In this document: piece after piece, positions 33,012 through 42,900 of the stretch | Layout of the letters: each line of letters opens with the position of its first letter | Position numbering within the stretch: the first letter of the stretch is position 1 | DNA from: Streptomyces sp. SUK 48 | Lineage (GTDB): Bacteria; Actinomycetota; Actinomycetes; Streptomycetales; Streptomycetaceae | DNA: 64,000 nucleotides | Reading direction: 5' to 3' | Assembly (NCBI RefSeq): GCF_009650765.1 | Contig: NZ_CP045740.1 | Coordinates: forward strand, 8,222,001 to 8,286,000 | The notes under the pieces: generated by a model | Told to the model about the DNA's origin: nothing | The model's database searches: none | The model's input: the letters and a program-made list of their open reading frames with translations, nothing else | Made by a program: the position numbers and the translations under genes

Positions 33012-35730
33012 TCGTCCTCCCCGTCCCCGTCCGGCCGCTCAGCGCCTTCCCGGCTCCGGCGCTCCGCGTCGGCCGCCGTACGCCGCAGCAAGTCCCGCAT
33101 CCGGGCCCGCGCCTCCTCCCGCGCCCGGCTGCGTGCCCGCCCGCCCCGGGGAGAACGGGCCCGTCCCGGTCAGGTCGGCCCCCGGGCGCAGGTCCGTCCC
33201 GGTGCGAGGCAGACGGCCGAGGAGTAGTTGTCGCACCACCGCCCGCGGGACGTGCGGGGCCAGGTGCCGGACGACCGTCGGGCGCGGCCCCCGAAGTGGC
33301 CCCCAGGCGGCGGCCGGTGAACGGAGCGACTCCGCTGCTGTCGGAGTTCTCCCGCAGGACCCGGGCGACGTGACGTCCCGTGTCCGACCATGCCCGGCCG
33401 TCTTCGCGGACGGTGTTGGCCCACACACGCACCTGCTGGCGGGCGTCCCGGGAGAAGCTCGATCGCGAGCCGTCCGACCGTGCCCGGCGGATGTTCGCCG
33501 GCAGTCCGGCCGTCGCCCCGTACGCGATCCGGCCGCCCCGGTGCCAGATGCGGTAGCCGCGGAAGCGGACCAGCCGGTTGTGCGCCCGGGTCGAGAGCAG
33601 CGCGCGGTCGCTGTCGTGGTCGTGCAGCACCTCGCCGGTGTCGCGGTCGATGATCTGCCCCTGCGCATTGCGGTACCGGTCGGCCGGCCCTGAAGGCCGC
33701 TGCGGTCCTGTGCCGCCCGAACCAGCGCCCGCCAGATCGCCCGTGGCCGGGTCCTCGCCGATGGTGAGCTTGCGCCACTTGGCCAACTGCTCGCCGTCGG
33801 GCCGCCGTCCGATCAGCAGCCAGTACGCGGCCTTCCCTCCGAGCCGTGCCCCCAGCCCCCCTACCGCCGTGCCCGCGGTCAGCGGGGCAAGCCCGCGGCC
33901 CGCTTCGGCGGAGGCCTCGGCGAGGATCTGGCCGGGGTCCACCGGCATGCCCGCGCCGTCGAGGAGCGAGGACAGCGCGCCCATCAGCCGCTGCCGGGTG
34001 CCGAGCACCCCGAACCGTCCTCCGCCCCCGCCGGTGAGTGTGCGTAGTCCCGCACCGTATCCGGTAAGCCCGGAGGGAGAGTTCAGGGCGAGCGCGGCGC
34101 CGAGCTCGGTGTCGCCGGGCAGGTGGGTGCCACCGACCTTGGCGTAGCGCATGCGCATGGTCATCCGCCGCCCGAAGGACGTGATGGACGCCAGGAGCCT
34201 GCGGTGCCCGGCCGCGCCCGCGATGGCGAGGACGTCGATGAGCAGGATCCGCTCGACCATCAGGTCCGGTCCGTTGGTGACGGTGGCGTCGACCGCGATC
34301 CCGAAGAACGGGATGAACGCGCAGATCCCGACCACGGCCAGGACCGCGACGCCCCACAGGGACAGCCACTTCCACACGCTCTGCCGTGCGGGGCCGGGCA
34401 GCATGCCGGCGACGAAGGTGACCCCGCCCGCGGCCGCGGCTCCCGCGCAGACAGCCTGTGTCCCGAGCAGCACGACAGCGCTGGAGAGCAGCATGCCGCA
34501 GATGAACAGCGCGGCGACGAGCAGCAGGGCGGCGCCGCACACCCGCCACCAGGTCGGCTTCCCGGCGTACTCGGCGCAGGCCTTTCCGACCGGGCCGGCT
34601 TTCTTCATGTCGTCGAGGAACGCGGCGAACTGCTGGTCCTCGTCGGTGACGATCACGTTCGGCGAGCCCAGCAGGTCCCCGTCCGCGGTCAGGGACGGCA
34701 GCGTGGTCTTGCGGGGGATGCCCTGGCTGGCGAGGCAGTACTGCTTGGCCTCTCCCTTGACCAGGCTGCAGGTGTAGTCGGCCTTCTGCCGCTTCTCACA
34801 GGTGTCGCGCATCGGTGACGCGAGCGAACCGCAGTCGCCGCTTGCCGTGTCGCTGCCGGCGCGGTACCCGCCGGTGATCCATTTGAGGTGTACGGCGTAG
34901 GCCTTGCGGTCCGAAGGCTTGGACGGATCGAGGATGCGCCCGTACTCCAGCAGCATGTATGGCTTGACGACCAGCGCATTGGTGATCGAGTCCTGCAGAG
35001 GGCGGGCCACGTCTTCGGCGGTGACCGGCGCCTCGTCCTCCCGTTGAAGGCATTTCAGTTCGGGATTCCCGGCCAAGCCGGCGCAGGGGTCCTTGCCGGC
35101 GATCTTGCCGCCCCAGTCATACGAGTTGACGCTCTGCTGGGCGACGCTGGCGGCCACTTCCTGGCTCTGGACGATCGGCCCGTCCTTCGCCAGCAGGAAG
35201 TCGGGACGGACGAACGCGGAGGCGGCGAACGCCCCGATCAGCAGCGTCAGGAAGATCTCGCCCAGCCCGCGGCCGATGCGACCCCGCACGATCATGAACC
35301 CGGCGAACACGAAAGCCCACGCCAGCAGCAGGCCTTTCAGACCCAGCGTGTCGACGACCACGTGGTTGTAGGCGTCGGCGACATGCTGGGCCGGACGGGT
35401 CAGGATCTTCAGCAACGGGAACCGGAACGCCATCTCGACGGACCACCCGGCCAGCCCGACCAGCAGCCGGATCAGCGTGAACAACCCCGACAGAGCGAAC
35501 GCCAAGGCCTGCGACTTGAAAGCGACGATGGAGCCGCCCTCCGCGTCCAACTCGTAGGAATTGATCGGCACCCCCTCGGAGGAGGTGATGTTCAGCGGCG
35601 CGAGCAGATCCCCTGTCTCTCCGCTACCGCTCGCGGCGTACACCACCTGGGTGTTGACCAGCAAGAACACCCCGGTGAGCAGCACCACGAATCCGGCTGC
35701 GCGCAGGGTGCCGCGGTCTGGACGCACCAT
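33008..35730 (-). CDS. VirB6/TrbL-like polytopic membrane protein, frameshifted C-terminus
   Basis: Starts at ATG 35730 (TGATG with the upstream gene). A signal-like helix (AAGFVVLLTGVFLLVNTQVV), then several membrane segments (LLLAWAFVFAGFMIV, GLGEIFLTLLIGAFAASAFV, ALLLVAALFICGMLLSSAVV, LSLWGVAVLAVVGICAFIPF) and a long charged cytoplasmic tail fit the channel subunit. In the assembled sequence the frame runs on to 32686, deep inside the NlpC gene. The protein-like sequence instead moves to the next frame near 33270 (VRHLAPHVPRAVVRQLLLGR) and again near 33165 (SRAREEARARMRDLLRRTAA), ending at TGA 33010-33008 with the operon's usual GTGA overlap. Either two small indels damage the tail or the sequence has errors. 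Confidence 0.75.
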
Positions 35731-36077
35731 CAGCCCCGCCTCCGCCCGGACGCGCGCCGCCCGCGCCGCACCGCGAGCGCGGCCGCGCCGGCCCCGGCGG
35801 GCACCAGCCGCCAGGCCGTCCCCGAAGGATGGTGTCCCAGGGCTAAAGCAGCAGAGCCGCGCTCGCAGTACGCCTTGGCCCGGCTCACGATGGGCGCGCA
35901 CCGGTTGCGGTGACCGTGGGCCTTGGCGGGGATCGTCTGCCCGGTGTGGGGCCACCAGGATTCGGGCACGCCGACCGACAGGGCCACAGCCAGCACGCCG
36001 GCGACCAAGGCGATCACGGCCAGGACGCTGGAAGCTGCGGCGATACGGCGGGAGCGATCCCAGGAGGTGGAAATCAT
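35730..36077 (-). CDS. Small membrane protein of the conjugation operon
   Basis: This is a 115-residue protein with an N-terminal helix (AASSVLAVIALVAGVLAVAL), a central segment with two cysteines (HRNRCAPIVSRAKAYCERGS), and a second hydrophobic stretch (WRLVPAGAGAAALAV) before an Arg-rich tail. Its start overlaps the VirB4 stop and its stop overlaps the VirB6-like start, so it is translationally coupled on both sides. Function unknown. Confidence 0.65.
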   Translation of the reverse strand: MISTSWDRSRRIAAASSVLAVIALVAGVLAVALSVGVPESWWPHTGQTIPAKAHGHRNRCAPIVSRAKAYCERGSAALALGHHPSGTAWRLVPAGAGAAALAVRRGRRASGRRRG

Positions 36078-38764
36078 CGGCTGTATTCCTCCGGACGGAC
36101 GGGAACGACCTCACCGGCTGACGGGGCACATGTGGTCTGGGAGCCGGCGCCCGTACGTCCTCCCGGTGTGGTGGTGATGGACGAGGCGATGCGCGGGATC
36201 CGGGGGATGACGACCTTGACGCGGCCGGTGTTCTGCCGCGGGCAGGCCAGCAGGAACTCGCCCTCCCGGCCTTTCTGGCCGACCGGGGACAGACCAGTGG
36301 TCACCAGCCGCAGCAGTTCCTCGTCGTCCCCGTCGAGGCCGACGAACTCCAGACCGCGGCGGGCCCGCTCACGATCAGCGGTGCGGGCGAGCGCGCGGTA
36401 GGCCATCAGCCCGCGGTCCGGGCCGAGTTCTCGTGCGTCGTGGGAGGCGCCCAGCAGGCCGGCACCGTGCTTGCGGCCGTCGTGGAGGATTTCGTGGACG
36501 AGGGCAGTGCCTTCGGCGGACGAGGTGAGCCAGTACAGCTCGTCCGCCACGACCGCGGCGAACCGCTCGGGATCCTCGAACGCGGCCTGCCGGGCGATCG
36601 CGGCGATCAGGTAGAGCGCCGCGCGACCGATCAGCGCCTCCAACGGCTGCTGATGCAGGATCTCGGGCTTGTCGAACGCGGCCTTCGGCGGCAGCTTCAG
36701 CCCTGCCGTGGTGATCACGATCATGTCGCAGGCGCTGGAGGCGTCCAGCCTGACCGGCGGCAGCGCCGGATCGAAAATCATCCGGGCCAGCGAGTTGGTG
36801 GCGACGACGCGGATGAGGCCGGCGAGGGCGGCGGCCGCGTCCTGCCGCTTGCTCGCCTCGCTCTTGGACATCTCCTCAAGGACCTCAAGGACCCGGTGCA
36901 TGGACGGGGCGTCGCTGAGAGCGGCCTGTTCGACGGCATGGTGGAGGACCTCACCGCTGGTGCTCATCGGGCCGATGCCGAGCTGCAGGGTGAGGTAGGA
37001 CAGGGCGTAGTGACGGCCTTCGGGGCCGTGGAACATGCGCAACGGGTCGATGGACACCTCGGCCTGGGCGGCATCGATGATCTGAACGCGGCCCTTGGCC
37101 GCCGTGCGGGCAAAGGCAGCCCACTCCCGCACCGGAGTGCGGTCGATGCAGATCGCGCAGCCGCCGCGCGCCCATACCGCCTCGGCGATCAGTTTCTGCA
37201 GGACACTCTTGCCCGCGCCGAGATCCCCGACGATCCCCATCGAGGCGGAGGCATCGACCTTGGGAGCGTCCGCGACGTTGATCATGACGGGGCGGCTGGT
37301 GCCGCAGTCCAGGTCGATTCCGAGGAACATGCCGTTGGGGTCACCGACCTCCGTAGAGGTGAAGGCGCCGCCCAGCGCCCAGTCCTCGGAGATCTGGTGC
37401 TGGGTGAACTCCCGAACGACACCCGGCCGTACGGTGCCGGGCAGCCCCAGGGTGAACAGGGCCTCTTGCAGGCCGGCCGGACGCACAGCCCGGTAGTCGG
37501 CTCCGCCGAGCAGCGCGGTCAGGGCGCGGGCCCGGGCGTCGCAGACGGCGGCGGTCGGCCCCCACACGCTCAGCACGGTGACGGACTGCACCTCGACCTC
37601 GACGCTGGTGCGCAGCCGGCTGTCCATCTCGCCCAGATCGCGGGCCGCTTCGGGCACGGAAGAGGGCATGCCGGTCGGGCGGGCGTCGTACTGGTCGGCC
37701 TGGTCGATGAGTTCGTTCTTCTTTCGCCGCACCTGGTCGCGGGCTTTCTCCGCGGGTACGAGGGTGAGGTCGACGGTGTAGTCGACGGGGAAGCCGAGGG
37801 TCTCCAGCTGGGCGAACAGATCGGCGGCGTCCTGGCTGACCGCGGGCGGGCACTCGGCCAGCGCCAAGTGCGCCTGGTAGCCCACCCCGGTGGCGGACTC
37901 GACCAGCAGCCAGCGCCGCCCGAGCGGCGAGCCGCTGTTCAGCCGCCACCAGGCATTGCGGCCCGACCGACTGATCCGGTCCGCGCCCTTGAGCTCGTCG
38001 GGCTCGTCGAGGTCGGGGGCGATGCCGCCTTCTTGAAGGCGGACCTGACCGAGGTCGGCGTAGCTGGGGGAGCGCAGCACACCGTCCCGGATCTGTCCGC
38101 TGTACAGCTCGCTGGTCTCGGCCTCCGCCAGCAGGGGCTCGGCCATGCCGCGGTGCAGGGCGTGCTGGATCATCCACACGATCTCCGCCGGGCGGGCGGG
38201 GCGGAAGGCGATGCCGCCGGCGAGCGCGGCCTCCACTCGGGAGGCCTGCTCGCGGTAGGCATTCACCTCGCGCCGGGCCACCGGTGTGGGCCGCATGCCC
38301 AGCATCGGCGCGACCTCGGCCCACGCCGCACCGACAGACGCCGACATCTGAAGGCCCGCGGTCTCGGTTTTAAGGGGCACGGCCAGCCACAGGGTGCGGC
38401 GGTGCATCTCCTGGTCATCCAGCAGATCCAGAGTGGCCTCGATGTTCTCCACCCACGGATGCCGGCCCGCACCGGGTGCCTGATCGGCCGGCTCGATGCC
38501 TTCGATCATGCGCAAGGCGATCTCGCCCGGGTCGACCTGGGCGCACATGCCGTACAGACGCGGGGCCCCGGACAGCGAGCGCACCAAGCGGGTGATCTTC
38601 GCCAGCTCTTCGTCGCGTACCGCGGCAGGCACGTAGGTGCCCTGCACCGTCTCCTCGCGGTGCCCTCGCGCGTCCGGGCCGGGGTGAAGGCGGTAGACGG
38701 CCCACACACTGCCCTGCGTCGACCACACCAGATGCCCGGCGACGTGACGGACCGGAATCCTCAC
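36074..38764 (-). CDS. VirB4-family conjugation ATPase
   Basis: This is an 896-residue protein. GTG 38764 overlaps the previous stop (GTGA). The N-terminal half is a VirB4 N-domain (WRLNSGSPLGRRWLLVESAT and neighbouring segments). The C-terminal half is a RecA-like motor with Walker A GDLGAGKS at about 513-520, and FAAVVADELYWLTSSAEGTA as Walker B with its acidic residues, then HDGRKHGAGLLGASHDAREL (the usual arginine/His-rich sensor region). VirB4 ATPases power assembly and DNA transport by the T4SS at the inner membrane. Size and order are typical of actinobacterial systems. Confidence 0.9.
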   Translation of the reverse strand: MRIPVRHVAGHLVWSTQGSVWAVYRLHPGPDARGHREETVQGTYVPAAVRDEELAKITRLVRSLSGAPRLYGMCAQVDPGEIALRMIEGIEPADQAPGAGRHPWVENIEATLDLLDDQEMHRRTLWLAVPLKTETAGLQMSASVGAAWAEVAPMLGMRPTPVARREVNAYREQASRVEAALAGGIAFRPARPAEIVWMIQHALHRGMAEPLLAEAETSELYSGQIRDGVLRSPSYADLGQVRLQEGGIAPDLDEPDELKGADRISRSGRNAWWRLNSGSPLGRRWLLVESATGVGYQAHLALAECPPAVSQDAADLFAQLETLGFPVDYTVDLTLVPAEKARDQVRRKKNELIDQADQYDARPTGMPSSVPEAARDLGEMDSRLRTSVEVEVQSVTVLSVWGPTAAVCDARARALTALLGGADYRAVRPAGLQEALFTLGLPGTVRPGVVREFTQHQISEDWALGGAFTSTEVGDPNGMFLGIDLDCGTSRPVMINVADAPKVDASASMGIVGDLGAGKSVLQKLIAEAVWARGGCAICIDRTPVREWAAFARTAAKGRVQIIDAAQAEVSIDPLRMFHGPEGRHYALSYLTLQLGIGPMSTSGEVLHHAVEQAALSDAPSMHRVLEVLEEMSKSEASKRQDAAAALAGLIRVVATNSLARMIFDPALPPVRLDASSACDMIVITTAGLKLPPKAAFDKPEILHQQPLEALIGRAALYLIAAIARQAAFEDPERFAAVVADELYWLTSSAEGTALVHEILHDGRKHGAGLLGASHDARELGPDRGLMAYRALARTADRERARRGLEFVGLDGDDEELLRLVTTGLSPVGQKGREGEFLLACPRQNTGRVKVVIPRIPRIASSITTTPGGRTGAGSQTTCAPSAGEVVPVRPEEYSR

Positions 38765-39321
38765 CGCCCACCCCCCTGCCGGGCGAGCGCGAGCAACTGC
38801 TGGACACCAGACGCCGGTCCCGCCGCCACCCCGACAGCCGTGGACGGCGTACAGGGGGGCGCCGACGAGTCGTCTCGGGTTGGGCCCGGGCGCCGCTGAA
38901 CCGCAGGCGACAGCGCGCTCTGTTCGGCAAGACCGGGCGCGGGCGCGTCTTCGATTGAGAAGGCGCCGAACAGCGGGCGGGGAGCGCGATCGCGGGCGGC
39001 CCGCCCGCCGATCCGGCCGCCGCAGGGCTGGCAGAGAAGCAGCACCCAGCCCACAGCGGCCTGCACCGGCGAGCGGCCGGCGATCTTCGGCCGGCGCACC
39101 GTCCAGATGACCAGGACCCACCCGATGACGGGAACCGGCCCCATCCACGACCACCAGCCGATGGTCTTGACCAGAAGGAAGCCGCCGCCGACGGCGACCG
39201 CGATCTGCGCGGGCGTGTACGGGCCGAAGGGAATCTTCCAGTCGGCGACCTTGCCCAGCACCCAGGGGTGACGGCGGGCAGCGGTGTAGTAGCGGCCCAC
39301 ACGGAGGCCGGCCGCGGTCAC
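38761..39321 (-). CDS. PrgI/VirB3-like membrane protein
   Basis: This is a 186-residue protein starting at GTG 39321, with GTGA overlaps at both ends. KIPFGPYTPAQIAVAVGGGF followed by a helix, then MGPVPVIGWVLVIWTV, resembles PrgI-type small T4SS components that pair with VirB4. A CQPCGGRIGGRAARD segment and a Pro-rich C-terminal tail follow. The position directly before the VirB4 gene supports the assignment. Confidence 0.65.
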   Translation of the reverse strand: MTAAGLRVGRYYTAARRHPWVLGKVADWKIPFGPYTPAQIAVAVGGGFLLVKTIGWWSWMGPVPVIGWVLVIWTVRRPKIAGRSPVQAAVGWVLLLCQPCGGRIGGRAARDRAPRPLFGAFSIEDAPAPGLAEQSALSPAVQRRPGPTRDDSSAPPCTPSTAVGVAAGPASGVQQLLALARQGGGR

Positions 39322-39659
39322 AGCATGCCTCCGAGACCCGGTGACTGGCCGGCAAGGACAGGTAGTTGGGACCGGACGATGCCAGGAACAGGGGGTGCGC
39401 CCTTGGAGGGGTGTTTCACCTCGTCGGTGAACATGGCCGCCAGATCGTTGCGCGAGTTGTACAGACCGAGCGCGATCACCATCAGCAGCAGGGCACCGAT
39501 CCCCGCTTTGAGGCTGAACCTCTGGACCATGATGACGACGACGAGGCAGACCAGACCGCCCTTGAGGCCCTTGGTCCCCCAGTTCGTGAACATGGTGATC
39601 CACGAGTTGCCGAGGTCGCCCAGCTCCCCGGCGAGCATCAGACCGTGCACGGTGTTCAT
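39318..39659 (-). CDS. Small VirB2/TrbC-like membrane protein
   Basis: This is a 113-residue protein starting at ATG 39659 in an ATGA overlap with the TcpC-like gene. Two hydrophobic helices (GGLVCLVVVIMVQRF and AGIGALLLMVIALGLY) with a short basic loop are typical of small conjugation subunits. An amphipathic N-terminus (LGDLGNSWITMFTNWGTKGL) precedes them. Pilin (VirB2) or channel roles are both possible. Confidence 0.6.
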   Translation of the reverse strand: MNTVHGLMLAGELGDLGNSWITMFTNWGTKGLKGGLVCLVVVIMVQRFSLKAGIGALLLMVIALGLYNSRNDLAAMFTDEVKHPSKGAPPVPGIVRSQLPVLAGQSPGLGGML

Positions 39660-40588
39660 CGGGCACCTCCGGCATGCGCGGTCCCGGACTCCAGGGCGGC
39701 GACTTCCCACCGGCCCGAGCGGGCCCTGAGCGTGAGTTCATACGCCAGCGGCCAGCGGCCGGTGGCGTCCCGGGCCTCCACCTTGGCCAGGACGCGGACC
39801 GTCGTGCCGTCCGCCGGCACCTCCTCCACAGCCGCGTCCTCCTCGACGGCCAGCACCTGCTGGACGGTGACCGTCGTACCCGCAGCGGGGGCGACGGCCA
39901 TGAGCTGCACACCGGGTGCGAGATAGCGGTCGACCTCTGCGGCACCCGTCAGATAGGCGGCGAGGAACTGCCCGACCGCGGACGACAGCTCCCCCTCCGG
40001 GACAGTCACGACGTACGACGACTTCGCCACCTTGGCCCGGGCCGGGCCGGCCACCACGCCGGGGTTGCCGGTCACCGCGAAAGAGGCGCCCCAACGATCA
40101 GCGGCCACCGGCACGACGTAGTAGCGCACCGACCCGTCGGCATACTGCGCCGCCACCGTCACCGACCAAGTACCGCCCGCGCGCCGCACGCTGCGCACCG
40201 CCGTCACTGACTGGACCACCGGCTGCGCATCGGGGGCCGGGTCGGGCAGGTCGACCTCCGGCGCCATCGACTGCGCAAGCCGCGCCTGCGCACTCGTCGC
40301 ATCGTCGGCGCTGCTGCGCAACCAGGCCCCCAGGAACACCTGCGCATAGCCGCCCGGGTCGGTGACGACCGCCGCGGTGCGCGTGACGGCGGGCTTGGCC
40401 GCGGGGACCTGCGCAACCGCGCCAGGGGTGGAGGCGACAGCGACGGCGAGGGCCACGGGGCCGGCTGCGATGACGGTCCAGACCGCCACACGAGAGAGGC
40501 GTACGCGGCGGCGCATCGCCTCCAGGCGGGCGCCTGCCGCCATCGGAGCAGAGACCTCGCTCCGCGCGGCCTGCTTGCCAGAGGGCAT
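39656..40588 (-). CDS. TcpC/VirB8-like conjugal transfer protein
   Basis: This is a 310-residue protein, the first gene of the conjugation operon. A cytoplasmic N-terminus, one helix (VAVWTVIAAGPVALAVAVAS) and an extracytoplasmic region with two NTF2-like halves are visible: VFLGAWLRSSADDATSAQAR with VTVAAQYADGSVRYYVVPVA, and AVGQFLAAYLTGAAEVDRYL with VLAKVEARDATGRWPLAYEL. This tandem is the signature of TcpC, the VirB8-like scaffold of Gram-positive conjugation. A 20-bp inverted repeat lies about 110 nt upstream. Confidence 0.85.
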   Translation of the reverse strand: MPSGKQAARSEVSAPMAAGARLEAMRRRVRLSRVAVWTVIAAGPVALAVAVASTPGAVAQVPAAKPAVTRTAAVVTDPGGYAQVFLGAWLRSSADDATSAQARLAQSMAPEVDLPDPAPDAQPVVQSVTAVRSVRRAGGTWSVTVAAQYADGSVRYYVVPVAADRWGASFAVTGNPGVVAGPARAKVAKSSYVVTVPEGELSSAVGQFLAAYLTGAAEVDRYLAPGVQLMAVAPAAGTTVTVQQVLAVEEDAAVEEVPADGTTVRVLAKVEARDATGRWPLAYELTLRARSGRWEVAALESGTAHAGGAR

Positions 40589-41685
40589 GGTCGAACTCCT
40601 CGGTCAGAACGAATGGCTGCTGACCTTGAGAAAACCCGCCTGCGCCGACCCGACCACCGACCACGAACCCCCGACCATGATCACGATGGAGACACGAAAC
40701 CCTTGGTAGGGGTCATGGTCGGCCCAACCATGACCCCTACCAAGGGGCCAGCCGGATCGTCAGAGCGCCGCACATCTCCGGCACGGGGAGCGCTGCACGA
40801 TCAAGGAGCCGCTCAGCCGCTCAGCCGCACAGCCCAGAGACCGAAGCGCAGACGGGAACCGACCCAGCCGGGGCAGACACCTGCCCAGCGAGTCAGAGGC
40901 ACCAGGGCAGAGGAGAACAGGACCCTGGGCGGACGTCGCAGAGAAAGGCAGTGCGAGGAACCTGGTCAGCCACGCTCGGTCGCTTCAGCATCTGGTCGCC
41001 TGGCCTCCGACCGCGTTCGGTCGCGCCTCTTCTCTTCGGTGATCTCCAGCCGGCGAGCCCCGGCCCTGCAGCCCCGATCTTCGCCTGCACGACCACGCGT
41101 GCCACCGTCGCTGCGGCACCCGGCCCAGTCACCGCCTCGCCGGTGATGCCTGCGGCGCCGCCGCACTGGACAGGGAAGCCAGTATCGCCTGCCCTCCATG
41201 TGCCTCCGTGAAAGCAGTGACGAGGGGGACGAGCCCACGTCCGCCGATACACAGGCTCCTCAATTACCCGACGGCAGAGTCGGCGATCTCCTCGCCACAG
41301 GCACTTGCGCTCCGTTGACATGGCCTTAACAGCGCGGTTCCGATCCCGGTGCGAGCAGGGACCGCCTCACCGCGATCGCCTTGCTCGAGTTGATGCAGAG
41401 AGGATCGCGCAACTGGTCGCCCAACGGGGTACGCAGCCTGTCGACCGGCTCCACGGAGGCCGATTGGCCCGACCACGCACCCGACCACGCCAGCAGGCCG
41501 GCCTCGTCGCCGCATCGTGACCCGTGGTCGGTGCTGCTGGCCGTCAGCACGGTCGGGGCCCAGGGGTGGGCTGACGCCATGGAACACGCACGCATCCGCG
41601 CTCCCCAGACCATCGATCGCCCCGCCCCGGTGGATCCGGTGTGCTGCCCTGGCCATGACGCGTGGCCCGTTCCGGGGGCCGGGCG
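40589..41685. other. Long non-coding spacer, candidate control or origin region
   Basis: About 1.1 kb between the divergent conjugation operon and the Rep-like gene. Open frames are arginine/serine/proline-rich shadows without ribosome-binding sites. Contents I can support are the 20-bp inverted repeat, GACCA-rich half-sites near 40655-40680, and short GGTCGC repeats near 40975-41035. Position between transfer and Rep-like genes makes an oriT or replication origin plausible, but no iteron array is clear. Confidence 0.4.
40700..40746. promoter_or_regulatory. Perfect 20-bp inverted repeat upstream of the conjugation operon
   Basis: CCCTTGGTAGGGGTCATGGT and ACCATGACCCCTACCAAGGG are exact reverse complements around a 7-nt spacer (CGGCCCA). 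The element lies 111 nt upstream of the TcpC-like start, in otherwise non-coding DNA. It could be an operator for a dimeric transfer repressor, part of an origin of transfer, or a transcript hairpin. Related GACCA/CATGGTCGG half-sites recur just to its left. Confidence 0.8.
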
Positions 41686-42900
41686 GTGAACCACTTCGGG
41701 CCGGGTGTCCGCCGGGGCGTGATGGCCGGCGGACAGTTCACCCAGATCGCCAACGGGCTGTTCCGGGACCCCCGGCTCTCCTACAAGGCGAAAGGGATCT
41801 TCGGACACGTCAGCACGCACCGCAACGGGTGGAAGATCACCCTCGCCCACCTCGTCGCTGCCGGGCCCGACGGGCGGGACGCGGTCCGCACCGGCCTGAA
41901 CGAACTGGAACGCTACGGCTACCTCGTCCGCGAACGCCTGCGCCGCCCGGACGGGACGCTCGGCGAGGTCGTCTACTCGATCACCGACCACCCCGCCACC
42001 GGCGACGTCACACCGCCGCAAACCCCCTCCCGCCTCACGATCACAAGCGAACCCCACGGCCTCAAAGCCGGCATCCGCCGCAAACCGATGGCCGGCGGCC
42101 ACTTCACCCAGATCGCCAACAGCCTCTTCCGCGACAGACGGCTCTCCTTCAAAGCAAAAGGGATCTTCGGGTATCTCAGCACGCACCAAGACGGCTGGCA
42201 CGTCACCGCCGCCGAACTGGTCCGCCGCGGACGGGAAGGCGCCGACGCACTCACCACCGGCCTCCACCAGCTCGAGCGGCACGGCTTCCTCCACCGCACC
42301 CGCGAACGCAACGCCGACGGCACGCTCGGCCGGGCGCTGTACCTCATCACCGACCAACCCGACCCGCAAAACCCCAGCACACAACCAGAGTCGGCATCTC
42401 CAGGACTGGCTGAACCCACGCTGGCTAACCCCGGCACTAAGAACACCACGAGAAAGAAGACCAACCAGCAGAACACCAGAGCCCTCCGTCCCCGCCGCCC
42501 CCACACCAGGCGCCCACCCGGACGGACAAACCAGCCAGGCACACCGACGTTCCCGCGGCCCGTGCCCGCAGCGGACGAGATGCATCCGGGGATCCTGCTG
42601 CTGCTCGAACTCGGTGCGGCTCGCCCCGAACTGCTGCTGACCGGCCAGACGCTGACCGACCAAGGCCGCGCCGTGACCGTCATGCTGGAAGCCGGCTGGA
42701 GCCGCGAGCAGCTACAACACGTCATCGCTGCCCGGCCGCTGCCACACCCGGTCCGCACCACGGTCGGCGCGATCATCGCCGCCCGCCTCCGCGCCGCCCA
42801 GGCATACCCACCACCCGCCGGGGCCGCCGACCGCGACAGCCGCCCCCGAGAGCCACCCTGCCACCGCAGCCAACCACCTCCGCAGCCGCGCGCACGGTGA
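41686..42900 (+). CDS. Rep-like protein with duplicated winged-helix domain
   Basis: About 404 residues from GTG 41686; an in-frame GTG at 41719 (GVMAGGQ region) or ATG at 41722 is also possible. Two nearly parallel domains are visible: GQFTQIANGLFRDPRLSYKA with GIFGHVSTHRNGWKITLAHL, and GHFTQIANSLFRDRRLSFKA with GIFGYLSTHQDGWHVTAAEL. Each has LxQLERxGxL-type wing sequence. This is the helix-turn-helix/replisome-organiser style domain found in plasmid and phage Rep proteins, duplicated in tandem. A basic Pro-rich linker and a C-terminal helical domain (MHPGILLLLELGAARPELLL) follow. Initiator or transcriptional regulator are both possible. Confidence 0.65.
   Translation: MNHFGPGVRRGVMAGGQFTQIANGLFRDPRLSYKAKGIFGHVSTHRNGWKITLAHLVAAGPDGRDAVRTGLNELERYGYLVRERLRRPDGTLGEVVYSITDHPATGDVTPPQTPSRLTITSEPHGLKAGIRRKPMAGGHFTQIANSLFRDRRLSFKAKGIFGYLSTHQDGWHVTAAELVRRGREGADALTTGLHQLERHGFLHRTRERNADGTLGRALYLITDQPDPQNPSTQPESASPGLAEPTLANPGTKNTTRKKTNQQNTRALRPRRPHTRRPPGRTNQPGTPTFPRPVPAADEMHPGILLLLELGAARPELLLTGQTLTDQGRAVTVMLEAGWSREQLQHVIAARPLPHPVRTTVGAIIAARLRAAQAYPPPAGAADRDSRPREPPCHRSQPPPQPRAR

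Noticed and set aside
40893..41321. 142-aa minus-strand frame in the control region
   Set aside because: Arg/Gly-rich, no ribosome-binding site, no recognisable domain; left as non-coding.
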